Shown here: in pieces, positions 11,625 through 22,905 of the stretch
How the letters are laid out: each line of letters opens with the position of its first letter
How positions within the stretch are numbered: the first letter of the stretch is position 1
NCBI RefSeq assembly: GCF_028372415.1
Contig: NC_092875.1
Span: 51,832,771 to 51,896,770, forward strand
Reading direction: 5' to 3'
Length of the DNA: 64,000 bases
Source of the DNA: Notamacropus eugenii
Taxonomy: Eukaryota > Chordata > Mammalia > Diprotodontia > Macropodidae
Made by a program: the position numbers and the translations under genes
The notes under the pieces: generated by a model
The model's input: only the letters and a program-made list of their open reading frames with translations
What the model was told of the DNA's origin: nothing
The model's database searches: none

Positions 11625-11900
11625 AAAAAAAGAAATGTAAGTTAAAACAACTCTGAAGCATCATCTCATTCAGAAAAAACAGTAAATATGTCAAAAGGTG
11701 GAAATGGTCTGTGTTGGAAGGACTATGGGAAGTTTTGCCAAACTTTTTTTTCCTTTTTCCTTTTAGTTCTTTATTACAAGGGAAGGTTCAGTGGATGGCA
11801 GAGAGGGGGCAGCATGTATTCAGAAATAGTGTGCAGTTAAACCAAAAGACACCATCCATTTTTTAAAATGAGGAAATGAGTGATCTCTAATGTCTGTTCT
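11625..11900 (+). mobile_element. second L1 fragment (decayed)
   Basis: AAACAACTCTGAAGCATCAT repeats the start of the L1 3' segment, followed by a short decayed match. Confidence 0.45.
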
Positions 11901-13290
11901 GATGTTCTAGAATCCTGTGAATTTGGAGGTCTGAGGAATAGCATTGTCTGAACTTGGCTCAAAATCACCCCCACCCCTTGTCCAGCCCTCAGTCACCACC
12001 TCCTCAAAAAAATGCAGTTCATGGAAGAATCCAACAGCCCTTGCATCATCTGGGAAGAGACTTTCAGTCAAATCTAGTCTGCCACCACAGTGACTGCCCC
12101 GTACGCTATGAGAGAGGGAAATGTAAGGAAGGGATAAGTTGGGATATCCTTGGGATCATCATCCTTACAGTCCCAGGGCCAGATGCTTCTGTAGTAAGGA
12201 GGGAGGCACAGAGGGGAAGGCTAGCTGACTTGTCCAAGGTGAAACAGGAAATCCAGAAGGCAACTGCAGATAGATGATAAGCTCCTTGAGAGCAGGGAAT
12301 GTTTCATTTACATAACTGTATAACTGTAGCATTTAACACCTCCTGCATGACACAGTCATCTCTTAATACATAGTGGTTGGTTAATTGATTGACTGATTGA
12401 TAGAAGGTTTTAAGAAGAATCATCTAATCCTCCTCTCCAAACAGAGGAAACTATGAGCTAGTATCTCCTGAGTCTGGACTTGACAGCCTGCCTTGAGGGG
12501 ACCAACTGACACCCCTATCCCCCTCCCCAACCCACTGAAGAGTGGAGGCCAAATCTGAAGTTACATCTAGACATCACTCTGCCTCTAGGCTGGACTGTGC
12601 CTCCATTCTGCTAATGACCAGCTTTCTGGTCTCATATCCCTCACACAGGAGCAGTTCTTTCTGGGGTCTCCTTGAACCTCTACTATACGCCTCCTCCCCA
12701 CCCAAACCATATCCAGAAGCACACAGGGTCTAAACAAGACTTGAGGCTCAGACAGAGACAGCATGTCCTCATGGTAAGACTCTTCCTGAAGTCAGTCCTC
12801 TCAATCCTGTCCTCTCCCTTTCCTCTCCTTCTTCTCCATATACCCTCTTCCTTCTCTTACCAGACACAAGTAGTACAGTACAAAGAACTCAGAAAATCTT
12901 GCTTTTCTGATATGTACTGTCTGTATCATCTTGGCCAAGTCACTTATCTTAGATCTCAGTTTTCTTCTCGTACAATGGCCTGCTCTAGCTCTGTGATCCT
13001 AAGGGTGCTTTTTTGTTTCTGGATTAGAGGCAGGTCAGTACAATGATGGAATGGGTAGTTGTCTAAATCCCCCTTCCCACATGCCCCATCTCTGCTCCAA
13101 TCCCAAGCTCCATTTTATTTTACTTTTTTTCTTTTAATGGAACAAAATAAATGTCTCATCCTTGTTTTAAAATGAATTTTCATAATCTGTAACAGATTGC
13201 TCTCTTGGCCATGACTTCATGCACTAATATTTTAATACACCAAGGGAACACCTTGTCATTGAGTTGCCTCAAGGTCCCATCTGTTCTTAA
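11900..13290. other. intergenic sequence with scattered MIR/L2 traces
   Basis: L2 3' end at 12275-12410 (CTCCTTGAGAGCAGGGAATG) and sense MIR at 12870-13000. The remaining stretches, including 12420-12860 and 13010-13290, show no gene. Confidence 0.5.
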
Positions 13291-13329
13291 TCCTTCCAGA
13301 ATCCCAGAATCTGAGAGCTGGAAGGACTC

Positions 13330-13740
13330 AGAATAAAACACGTGAGAGATGGAAGAGATTTTAGAGTAGAGATTGTCAGAGCTGGGAGGGTCCTTAAAAC
13401 ACAGAGTTTCAGAATGAGGAGGGCCTTTAGAACACAGAATGTAAAGCTGGGGTGGGGGGCACCTTAGAACATAGAATATCAGAGCCCAGGATGTCAGAGC
13501 TGGGAGGGTCCTTAGAACATAGAATATCAGGGCTGGGAGGGTCCCTAGAACACAGAATGTCAGAACTGGGAGGGCCTTAGATCACAGAATGAGAATGTAG
13601 AGCTGTGGGGGGATGCCTTAGAACACAGGAGGTCAGAGCCCAGAATGTCAGAGTTGGGAGCACCCTTAGAACACAGAATGTCAGAGTTGCAGGGGCCTTT
13701 AGAACTCAGAATTTCAGAGCTGACAGAGGCCTTACAACAA
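13330..13740 (+). repeat. ~35-bp tandem repeat array, copy D (largest)
   Basis: About eleven imperfect units built on AGAACACAGAATGTCAGAGC then TGGGAGGGTCCTT. Some units carry a GGTGGGGGGCACCTT variant, repeated at 13447 and 13603, which suggests a higher-order repeat of roughly 155 bp. Confidence 0.88.
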
Positions 13741-13935
13741 CAACAACAATAGAAATCATTATTAATAATAATAGTTGGCATTTATACAGTGTTTATACAT
13801 ATTTTATGCATTATCTCACCTGACCGTTACCACTCTGTGAAGTACCTTCTGCAGGCAGTGGTATTCCCATTTTACAGACGAAAATACTAAGACTCAGAGG
13901 GATGAATTGACTTGTCCATGGCAGCAGGATCCACA
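13741..13935 (-). mobile_element. MIR-type SINE
   Basis: CAACAACAACAATAG joins the array, then AATAATAATAGTTGGCATTT and CCCATTTTACAGACGAAAAT, an antisense MIR or related SINE. Confidence 0.65.
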
Positions 13936-14850
13936 TCTAGGCTTTCCTGACCCCTAAACCCCACCTTGTTCTCACTGTGCCCAGCTGCCCCTCTCCAAGC
14001 ACAGAAGTCACATGAGCAGGCATGAAGGGACTTTAGGCTGGCAGAGCTGCTCACTGTAACATGGTCAGCTTGGGAGGCAGATGTCAGTCTTGCCTCTCTC
14101 CACACCAGCTTTACAGCAGGGTGCTTCAGCTCCTGATCATGTAGACAGACAGCCTTGGGGCTTCTATCCATCTTGACTTTTGTTTCTAAGTCCTGTGTGC
14201 CACTCACCAGGGAATTCATTTGAAGCCTGCCTGCCAAATTTTGCCAAAAGCTCTTGTACCTTGAGAAGCTAGGAAACCAGAATAAGCCGTTCTTCATGAA
14301 GGATCAGGCAGAAAGTGCTTGATTTTACTGTATATTCTCCTTTTTGTTTTAATTTGGTGGTATTTTACTCAATATCTGCCGTTTAATTAGGAAAGGTTAA
14401 TTTGTGAATGGAGTAAGTACCAAAACCATAATGGATGCAGCATTTCTGAAATTAATCATGTGAAAGTAGTTTTCATAAAATTCTAGTATGGCTTCGATTG
14501 CACAATTACTGCCTATGCTGTTGCTAAGCCAAAGTAAAGACACTTTCTATTTAAAGCTACTTCCCGAAATTGTCTTTGTATACTGTAAGTGTAACATAAT
14601 GTCCACTTGGAGGGCAGGGTATTGCGTATCACAGGTAGCCTTAGATAAAGAAGACTGGATGCTGTGAAGGAGTGGGAGTTGGAAGTGTGTTCATTTTTTA
14701 ATGTAAGTCAGAAGATTTACTCTGAGAAAAATTATTTTTATCCTATTTTGCATTTTGTCATTTAAAAGTAGCTGCAGAACATTTCTGAAGTACAGTAGGA
14801 GACCAAACCACTCTTGGAAAGGGAAAAAATATATGGAGAAAAAAAAACAC
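13936..14850. other. repeat-poor intergenic block
   Basis: No known repeat recognised. 14330-14640 is moderately AT-rich, complex sequence that could be an old unclassified repeat or conserved noncoding DNA. A 136-codon minus-strand frame at 13887-14297 has no family resemblance. Confidence 0.45.
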
Positions 14851-15050
14851 ACCAGAATTGAAAGAAACCCTAGAGGCCATTGAATCCAAAACACTCATTT
14901 TGCAGATAGAAAAACTAAGGCCTTAGTTTTAGGAGGCCTTAGTTTTAAGGCCTCAGGACAGAAGAGTAAAGGACTAGCCCAAATTCATGTAGTTAGTAAG
15001 TCCCAGAACCAGGACTAGAACTCGGGACTTCGGATTCTGAATCCCGGCCC
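14851..15050 (-). mobile_element. MIR-type SINE with a short internal duplication
   Basis: Antisense MIR order. AAGGCCTTAGTTTTA is repeated within 14918-14960. Confidence 0.6.
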
Positions 15051-15282
15051 AATCCCACAACAGCACATTCCCTTCTTTGTCTAGCTGGAGCGCTAACCCT
15101 GGACTCAAGCCTTTGGGCTCTTTCTAAATCTGTCCTCTGACTCTGGCTCAAATACCTTAGCTTATTTCCTCCCTTATCATCCTTTATTTTCATCTAGACC
15201 AGGGATACCTCCCTTATTTCCCTCCCCTCAGATTCTAATAGAGATCTGTGTTCTTCATCTTGGTAGCTGAACCCCAAGGGCA

Positions 15283-15530
15283 GCTAGGTGACATAGTGGA
15301 TAGAACGCAGGACCTGGAGTCAGGAAGACCTGAGTTCAATTTTGGCCTCAGATACTTAGTAGCTGTGTGACCCTGGACAAGTCACTCAACCCTGTTTGCC
15401 TCAGTTTCCTCATCTGTAAAATAAGCTGGAGAAGGAAATGGCAAACCACTCTAGTATCTTCGCCAAGAAAACCCCAAATGGGGTCAGAAAGAGTCAGATA
15501 CAACTGAAAATGGCTAAACAACAACTAAAG
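15283..15530 (+). mobile_element. tRNA-type marsupial SINE, full length
   Basis: Begins GGGCAGCTAGGTGACATAGT and ends with GAGTCAGATACAACTGAAAA plus CAACAAC. The best complete copy of this family in the window and the main evidence for a marsupial source. Confidence 0.88.
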
Positions 15531-15689
15531 AGAAAGTACTTCATCTTGCCCCAGACAGTTTCCCACATTCTTGGGCCTTTACCTCTGATCCGAGGCACTA
15601 TAAGGGCCAGTAGCCACTATCTTCTCCCACACAATCTCCCCTCAAAGGCTGGACTTATCAATAACTAATCTTCCAGCCTAGACCTAAGC

Positions 15690-15890
15690 CCTGCTGTCAC
15701 CAACCTAGAGAAATCAGCTCTGGACTGGAGTCCAAACGCCTGTATCCAAGCCCACCTTTGCTATGAACTACTTGTTGTGTCCTTAGACAAGGCACTTTTC
15801 CTCCTTAGGACTCAGTTTCCTCCTCTGTAAAATGGGAGGGTTAAATCAGATACTCTCAAAGGTCTCTTTGACAGTTCAGAATACTATCAT
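15690..15890 (+). mobile_element. MIR-type SINE
   Basis: CAGTTTCCTCCTCTGTAAAA core with flanking sense MIR order. Confidence 0.6.
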
Positions 15891-16079
15891 GCTCTCTATA
15901 CACAAGGGACCTGCACAAATTGGATGCCCTTAGGCCAGGGTAACACCCTTTGATTGACTTGCTTGGAAGGCTCTATCCCTCTCAGACCCTTGATCTTCCT
16001 ATCTGTGAAATGGAGCCAGGATACTCCAGGGAGGAAGTGCTTCGAAGCATTTTTCAGGGCATAGGGAGGAACTATTCTC

Positions 16080-16500
16080 ATAGTACAGAAGAACCAACAA
16101 GTAATCGCTGAGACCAGTGTCTACAAGGAAGACACAGAGCCAAGCCAGGTAAAGGCTCTAAGCCGGATCGGGTGTTATGAATGTGAGCTCCTCTCTGCTC
16201 CACGTGAGGAAGAGGTGGGCAGAGGGTCAGATGGGTTGTTGTTTGTCTGTTCTGGACAGGTGGGCAGGGTGCAGCGGAACAGCAGCAAAGGGCCGGGGAC
16301 AGATGCTATCACTAGTCCCTGACGTCTGATTTCCAGCTTCCCAGGTGACTCCTCCCAGGCCCCAAGCCACTATCGCTAAGATGGTGGAGTTTCCTGCTCT
16401 GCCCTGGGGCCCCTTCCAGCTATTAGAGAGGCAGCCCAGGCCCCAAGGAGAGGAGACTTAATAAAGGAAGTGACTGATGGCTCTGCCCAAGGAGGTCTTG
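16080..16500. other. repeat-poor GC-richer segment
   Basis: No repeat seen. Contains a CCACGTGAGG E-box and AGGAAGTGAC, an ETS-like site. No coding resemblance. Confidence 0.4.
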
Positions 16501-16685
16501 GGCTCATAGGTAGACTGCAGGAACTTCAGAGATAATCGAATCCAGTCTCCCCATTTTATAGATAAAGTGAGGCCCAGAGAGGTTACGTGATTTGCCCAGA
16601 GTCACACAGCTAGTGTCTGAGGTAGGATTTTAATTCATATCTCCCTGACTCCAAGTCCAGAGCTCTATTCATTAACTAAGCCTGA
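16501..16685 (-). mobile_element. MIR-type SINE
   Basis: CCATTTTATAGATAAAGTGA and GTCACACAGCTAGTGTCTGA in antisense order. Confidence 0.7.
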
Positions 16686-16844
16686 GTGGAATGGGAAGCA
16701 GCAGGATGAGAAAGGAAATACCTACCTTTTTGCCCAGTGTTCAAAGACACACCTCCTGATTTCAAGGACAAACCAATCCTTCTTTCCCAGCCTCAAGGAC
16801 TCAATACTATTATTCTCTGCCTGCCTTCTCCAACGTGGAGTCAA

Positions 16845-17866
16845 ATCAAGTCCAAAAGCATTTAATCAAGTGCCCATTATATGACAGACACTGTGTAAAG
16901 TTCTGAGGATACAAGAAAAGAGAATTCTTGCTCTCAATGAGGCCATGGTCTAACTGATGGGGGAGACAGTACTTTAAAATCTGCAGCACACTTTCCATAT
17001 CTCCATTTTACAGTTGGGGAAATTGAGGCTAACAGAGGTTGAGTGACTCATTTAGGATCAGGCAGCTAGTATAAGGCAAGATTTTCCTGAGTCCAAGTTC
17101 AGCATTCCACCCACTGTACCATCTAGCTGCCAAACAAGATGTAGATGAGAAAAATTGGAGATAATCTTAGAGGGAAGGTACCCCGCCATCAAGGAGTCCA
17201 GGGAATGGTTTCTTGTAGAAGGGGGAACTTCAAGCAGCCAGGGAAGCCAGGGGCAGAGATGAGAAAGGACAGCATTACAGGCATGGAGGACAGTCAGAGA
17301 AAATGATCAGAGTAGGAAGATGGAGAGTCTTGCTTGAGGAACAACCAAGAGGCAAGGGTCACTGGATCAGAATATGGGGGTGGGAGCAGGTAAGGTGTAA
17401 GAAAACTGGAAAGGTAGGAAGGGCTTTGAATGCCAAACAAAGGATTTTACATTTGATCACAGAGAAGATAGGAAGCCACTGGCCTTGATTGAATGGGCAA
17501 AAGGGGTGATGGTGACATGGGCAGATCTGTACTTTAGGAAGATAATTTGACAGCTGAGCACAGGATGGATTGGAGTGGGGAGAGACTTGAGGCAGGGGGA
17601 TAAGCCTGCAGGCTGTGGCAGTAGTCAGAATCTGAGGCCTGTTCCAGGACGGCAGTGTCAGAGGAGAAAAGGGTCCATATAGGAGAGATGCAGGAACTAT
17701 AAAACTTGGCAACTAATTGGATATAGGAAGGCAGGGAAAGAGATATTGAGAAGGATATTGAGATTGTGGACCCAGCAGTGATCTCAACAATAAGAGGGAA
17801 GTTAGGAAGAGGCAGGGGTGTGCTGGAGTCAATTTGAGTTTGGGAGAGCTGATTGTTAAAATTTCA
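16845..17866 (-). mobile_element. L2-clade LINE, first half, with MIR insertion
   Basis: Antisense L2 from its 3' tail (CAAGTGCCCATTATATGACA) onward. It is interrupted at about 16975-17140 by an antisense MIR ending CCATCTAGCTGCC. Continues beyond the repeat at 17867-18062. Confidence 0.75.
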
Positions 17867-18062
17867 GTAAAGCACTTACAGCTCAGAAATCAGCAAACAC
17901 TGCAAACTGGGGTTTGATTTATTGTTCTATCGACAGCCTAATCTTAAGGGAGTGATGGTGAAAATGTTAATGATTCAGATTAAATTTAAAATGTGTCATT
18001 TGTACAATTTTTTCAAAGAGCTGGTTATAAAATATTTACCATCACACCCATGGGAAGGGGAG
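17867..18062 (-). mobile_element. unclassified interspersed repeat, copy 1, inside an L2
   Basis: CTCAGAAATCAGCAAACACT and GGGTTTGATTTATTGTTCTA are shared, inverted, with 18462-18635 and, more decayed, with 57965-58155. It splits one L2. Size and copy number suggest a short DNA transposon, but the termini are unclear. Confidence 0.6.
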
Positions 18063-18440
18063 AGAGTTTTTAGGGAAATATAATGACTTAATTTTTGGTC
18101 ACTGAGTATAAAATGTCTACAGGACATGTAGTTTGAGATGTCCAGTAGGTAGAAGGAGATGTGACTGGAGGTCAGGAGGAAGGTTAGGGCTGGACAAATA
18201 CATCCCAGAATCATCAGCCTAGAGGTGATCATTGAATCCATGGGAGCAGATGAGATCAGCAAGGAAAATGGTATGGAGGAAGAAGAAGAAGAGGGCCCAA
18301 GACAGAGTCCTTGAGGACACCCACAATATCAGGTCTAACTTAGAGGAAGATCCAGCAAAGGAGACTGAGAAGGAACAACTAGATAAGTAGTAGAAGAACC
18401 AGGATAGAATAGTATCCCTTGGGAGAGAGTGCCTTAGGAG
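18063..18440 (-). mobile_element. L2-clade LINE, second half
   Basis: Resumes at the place where the L2 at 17866 stops. Shares TGAATCCATGGGAGCAGATG and the neighbouring RT-region text with the L2 at 7520-8765. Confidence 0.75.
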
Positions 18441-18461
18441 GCACTCAGATCCATCCGTCCA

Positions 18462-18635
18462 TACACACACACACAACAAACTTTGAAGTTCAATTTGCAA
18501 TATTAACATTTTCTCTACCACTTTATTAAGTCTAGACAATTAATAAAACAGTAAATCAAACCCTGATTTGTAGTGTTTGCTGATTTCTGAGGTGCGAATA
18601 TTCATACTAAAAAGTTAACCATCAGCTCTCCGGCG
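18462..18635 (+). mobile_element. unclassified interspersed repeat, copy 2
   Basis: Contains AAATCAAACCCTGATTTGTA and GTGTTTGCTGATTTCTGAGG, the reverse complement of copy 1 at 17867-18062. Confidence 0.6.
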
Positions 18636-18949
18636 CCTGGCATACCATGGAGACACCCAGCGTGGCATTGCCTCCCTGGGCTCGCCTGAAGTCTGGGACC
18701 TTAAGGCTCATAACTTACTTCCTAGTGACAAACACAGATATAGACTGGATAGGGTGACAAGAGATCTTGGACCCTGGCATTTCCATACCACCCTGGCTGG
18801 CTTTTTCCTCTCCTTGAGTCATTGAGGCTCATCTCCTTATTAATTCACTTCATTCTTACTTGCTGCCTTTTGAACCAAAGAGCAGTGTTCCTCTAGACTT
18901 ACCGGGTCACTGGTGCCCCCCACCCCCATCAAGGTATTCAGGTCACTAG

Positions 18950-19135
18950 GGTTTCTGCAAACTTCTAGCTTCTCCTAATACATTCATTGTGACCTCAGCA
19001 AGTCATTTCAATTCTCCAAAACTGTTTACTCATCTGTGCAATGGGTATAATAATCCATCTATATCACTAAACTCATAGAGTTGATATGAGACATCGTATA
19101 TACCCAAGTACTATACACAAGAATGCATGCTTCGT
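18950..19135 (+). mobile_element. MIR-type SINE
   Basis: TCATTGTGACCTCAGCAAGT and CATCTGTGCAATGGGTATAA core. Confidence 0.6.
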
Positions 19136-19139
19136 ACAG

Positions 19140-19700
19140 CTGAAAAAAGGATATTTATAAAGCACAAGTATGACCAGGTTACTACTCTGCTCTAGAAAAG
19201 TCAGTGGCACTAGAATAAAATTTAAATTTCAATCTTTTGAGGACTGTTGCACATAACTCCCCTTTGTACAACCTTTCCCCTCTCACCCCCATGCATCCTC
19301 CACATAGCTGCCAAAATAATATTTCTAAATTACAGTTTTGACCATGTTCTCTCTCCCACTCAAAAAAAAAAAAAGCTACAGTGGTTCTTTGTTGTCTCCA
19401 GGACAAAATACAGTACCCTGTGATCGACATTAAAAGCCCCTCATTACTTGTCTCCAGCCTGCATCTCCACACCTATTTCTGATTTCTCCCCTTCATGCCT
19501 CATCATTAACATGACTTTTATGGGGAGCTGTAAGGTCTGCAGAGTGCTCCAGATATGCAATAAAGTTTGGTTCCCCTACATTATATATGGCCAGAATGGC
19601 CTACTTTCTGGGAGAAGGGGGCACTGCATCTCCCACTTCCAGGAGAGGCACAGACTATTCCTGCACCTGGAATGCCCTCCCGGGCTTCCTTGAACCTTCT
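19140..19700 (+). mobile_element. L2 LINE 3' region
   Basis: AAAATAATATTTCTAAATTA, CCCTCATTACTTGTCTCCAG and GGAATGCCCTCCCG appear in L2 3' order. A poly-A run sits at about 19361. Confidence 0.6.
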
Positions 19701-19754
19701 CCTAGGAGAAGGTTCTGATCAGAACCAGGATAGAACAGTATCCCTTGGGAGCCT

Positions 19755-20070
19755 GTTCTGATCAATCAACAAATATATGATATGTACACATGTATGTGTG
19801 TACGTGTGTGTGTGTGTGTGTGTGTGTGTGTTGTGCTAGGCACTGGGGAAATCAAAGACAAAATTAAAGCAGACCTTTCAGGAACAACACATACAACACA
19901 AGTAGGTACAAAATATTAGTCAATCAGTAAACATTTATTAAGCACCTACTATGTGCCCAACACTGCGCTAGGTGCTGGGGATACAAAAAGAAACAAAAGA
20001 CAGTCCTTGCTTTCAAGGAGTTTACGATGTAATGGAAGAGACAAATAAGGATAAAAAATATGGATAAACA
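19755..20070 (-). mobile_element. two antisense L2 tails in tandem
   Basis: AATCAACAAATATATGATAT...AGGCACTGGGGAAATC (19755-19915) and AATCAGTAAACATTTATTAA...AGGTGCTGGGGATACA (19920-20070) are two copies of the same 3' end. Confidence 0.65.
19804..19831 (+). repeat. (GT)n microsatellite
   Basis: Short uninterrupted GT run inside an antisense L2 tail. Confidence 0.95.
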
Positions 20071-20073
20071 AGC

Positions 20074-20395
20074 TTTTGTCATTTTTCAATCATGTCCAGC
20101 TCTTCATGACCCCATTTGGGGTTTTCTTGGCAAAGATGCTGGAGTGGTTCGCCGTTTCCTTCTCCAGATCATTTTACAGAGGAGGAAACTGAGGCAAACA
20201 GGGTGAAGTAACTTGTCCAGGGTCACATAGCTAGTGGTTTCTCATTTCCTTTTTCAGCTCATTTTATAGGTAAGGAAACTGAGACAAACAAGATTAAGTG
20301 ACTTGCCCAGGGTCCTACAGCTGGTAAGTATCTGAAGCCAGATTTGGACTCCAGGCCCGACACTTTATCCACTGCCCCACCTAGCTACCCCCATA
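20074..20395 (-). mobile_element. tRNA-type SINE with internal tandem duplication
   Basis: Antisense SINE with TTTGGGGTTTTCTTGGCAAA and CCACCTAGCTACCCCC ends. The segment from the CAGATCATTTTACAG motif to ATAGCTAG (20165-20233) is repeated as 20255-20322. Confidence 0.8.
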
Positions 20396-20399
20396 AACA

Positions 20400-21800
20400 A
20401 ACCACAGAACAGCATGAATATTATCCCATTAGTTAGTCCTCGTTAGCTCCTCAAGTTAGAATGTATGTATATACTTTTCTCTTTACATTTTATACTCTCT
20501 CTCCATTTTTTATACTCCACTCTTTTATACTCCCCTTTTTTTTAGGTGTCCCCAGCACCTTGCACATAGGTACTTACTTGTTAGTTGAATTGGAAACAAA
20601 TGTCCATTGTTAGTCATTACTATTCTCCCTTTCGCTCCCAGCCTCATACCAGCCAAGAACACCATGGGCCTCCAGAGCTTCCCCTTGCCTTTCTTTCATT
20701 CCCCTCAGAGCTTCAGAGAAGACCTTTTATGGAAAGAGTTCCATACTTCCAGCTGCACCCTCTTCATCCTCCCTCTCCAGCTTCCTCCAGGGTGATCCCA
20801 CTCCATTGTCCTCTCCTGACCTGTCCCTCTCTGCTTGCCACCTGCCCCTAATCTGTAATTATACCAGCACTTTGGAAAGAAATAGCACCAGGGAAGGGCC
20901 TGGAAACTCAAAGTAAGGATTCTAACAAGAAGAGATTTGAGCAGGGCAAAGGGCAGAGATACCATTCAGAGGAGACAGCAGTCTTGGGATGGAAGGGCAG
21001 GGGCCAATGGGGAGCTGTGCAGTGTGATTTTTCTGTGTCCCCCTAGCACCCAGGGTCCTGGCAGCTTTATTGTGACCCAGGGCAAGTCTCATAAAACATA
21101 CCTGAAACAAATAACATGGGAAGTGCCCTCCAGTGATCAATTCAGAAGGAAAGGAGTGAGAAAAGGGGTCTGAGGACAATGGATGCCCTGGGTAGAGAGA
21201 GGACACAGCAGGCACCCTGCCTTGGGCTGGGGGGCAGCGCTCACCTGGGGATCAGCCACCAGGAAGAGGACTCACCAGTTACTGAGTCCAGTTGTTTGAA
21301 GGTATTTTCTGGGTTCTGGATGTCTGGAAGTGCCAAGGTAGAAGGCAAAGAAGACATGAGTCCAGAGAGACCCCACTGAGTCAGCCTAGGTTTTTGTGAT
21401 AAAAGTTATCTGCCATGAATTGGGGGAGGTGATGCGGAGACAAGGAGAGCCAGAGGTCCAGAGTGTTTCAGAGATGGGACTGGACTATTTAGGGTGGGTA
21501 ATTCTTAACCTCGGACAAGGGCTCTTTGAACTTGATTAGATGAAAAAAGTGACATCTTTATTTTCAATCAACTCCAACTGAAATTTAGCATTTCTTTCTA
21601 TTATAATTCTTTAAAATGCTTCTGAGAGTCTATAGGTTTGGCCTCACTGCTAAAAAGTCCCATCATCCACAAAGGGGAAAGAACTCATTTGGAACGGTTC
21701 AATGGGGACCACAATCAACCTACAGGTTTTTTTCTTTCTTTTATTTTTTCAAAATTTGAAAAGTATTAAAATCAAATAAACACAACAGTGACAATTTTTT
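20400..21800. other. intergenic sequence, mostly unassigned
   Basis: 20470-20590 may be an L2 tail. 21490-21720 resembles the decayed hAT-type element described at 26868, but weakly. No exon is supported; open frames here are short and unconserved in appearance. Confidence 0.4.
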
Positions 21801-22905
21801 CAAAATAACAAAAACAGTTATATTCAGCTTTATATGAGTGAAATTTCAATCTGGACTTTCTGAGTGAAGCCACCCTGTTCCCAATCCAGTCTTGAATTGG
21901 GGAATTCAATGGCGAACAGTGGCAGACTTGAGGTTTGTCAGAAAGGCAAGGGCATCTGGCCCAAAGAGGCGTGTTCTTTCTCCTGAGTTCCTCAACACTG
22001 GGGAGGTATTCAAGTGAAGGCCGAATGACCCCATGACAGAGAAGTTACAGAGTAGGAATTTCTATTAGGTCAGAAACCCTCGGAGATCTCTTCCAAATCT
22101 GAGGGCTTGTCATTCTGTGAGCCCAAAGGTGTGATGTGGGGGGGTATGAGTGACTTGGTTACTTATACCCTGCCTCTCTGTCCCCCAATGCTGGTGATTC
22201 CCCTTGCCAAGGGACAGAGAAGGGCCAAGTGTCCAGGCCCGGAGAGAAAAGAGGATGGCAAACTCTTCCCTTCAAGGCCTGGAGAGAAGCAGCAGGGAAA
22301 AGGGGGATCTTGGGAGGAAGAGATTAGGCCAGATTTGGCCCCTGGAGTCACTCTCAGCACCCCTATCCCCTCTCTGCCTCCCCCACCCAGAGGTGAGTGC
22401 CTCCTTCTACTCATATGCTAATTTCAGGAAAGGGATGGGGATTGCTGGGGAGTTGGGGGGAAGGACTTGGGGTGTCCTTGTCTCCTCCAACTTCCATCAC
22501 GGCTCCTTCTCCTCTGTTTCCTCAAGCTTCTGACAAGAAGGGAGTCACAAGAGAGATGACTCCCAGGAGAGTCTAATCAGGGGATGGATCTTGGGCTAAA
22601 CCAAGGGAACTGATGGGTGTATGGGGAGTATGGGGCAGATCTGCAGTGCCAGAGGCTGGCCAGAACTCTCCCCACCCATCCCTCTCCTCTCTTTAGCCTT
22701 TCTTGGGGACTTTCCCTTCATTTTCCTCCCACTTGGGGCCCATCAGGGATCTCAGATCTTCATTCTCCTCTACTCTAGGACGGTCTCCCAGGCTTATTCC
22801 CCTATTAGAGATTAGAGTGGGGAGAAGGAGATCTCCATCAGGCTAAAAACCTCCCCAGCTAAATGTGAGGGTAGCCTCAGGAAAGGGCCAGACTTCGGAG
22901 CAGTC
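21801..22905. other. repeat-poor, GC-richer intergenic block
   Basis: Little recognisable repeat. GA- and CT-rich patches occur. Three overlapping frames near 22107-22533 have proline-, glycine- and lysine-rich translations with no domain signal, so no gene is called. Confidence 0.4.

Noticed and set aside
13330..13740. CRISPR array
   Set aside because: The ~35-bp units are contiguous and imperfect without unique spacers, and the genome is vertebrate.
13887..14297. 136-codon minus-strand frame
   Set aside because: It crosses the edge of a MIR and has no domain signal or plausible splice sites.
15283..15530. functional tRNA gene in SINE heads
   Set aside because: The tRNA-related heads are SINE parts. 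No intact cloverleaf with an acceptor stem was found.
22107..22533. overlapping plus- and minus-strand frames around 22.2 kb
   Set aside because: Three frames are open at once in GC-richer DNA; this reflects composition, and none looks like a protein family.
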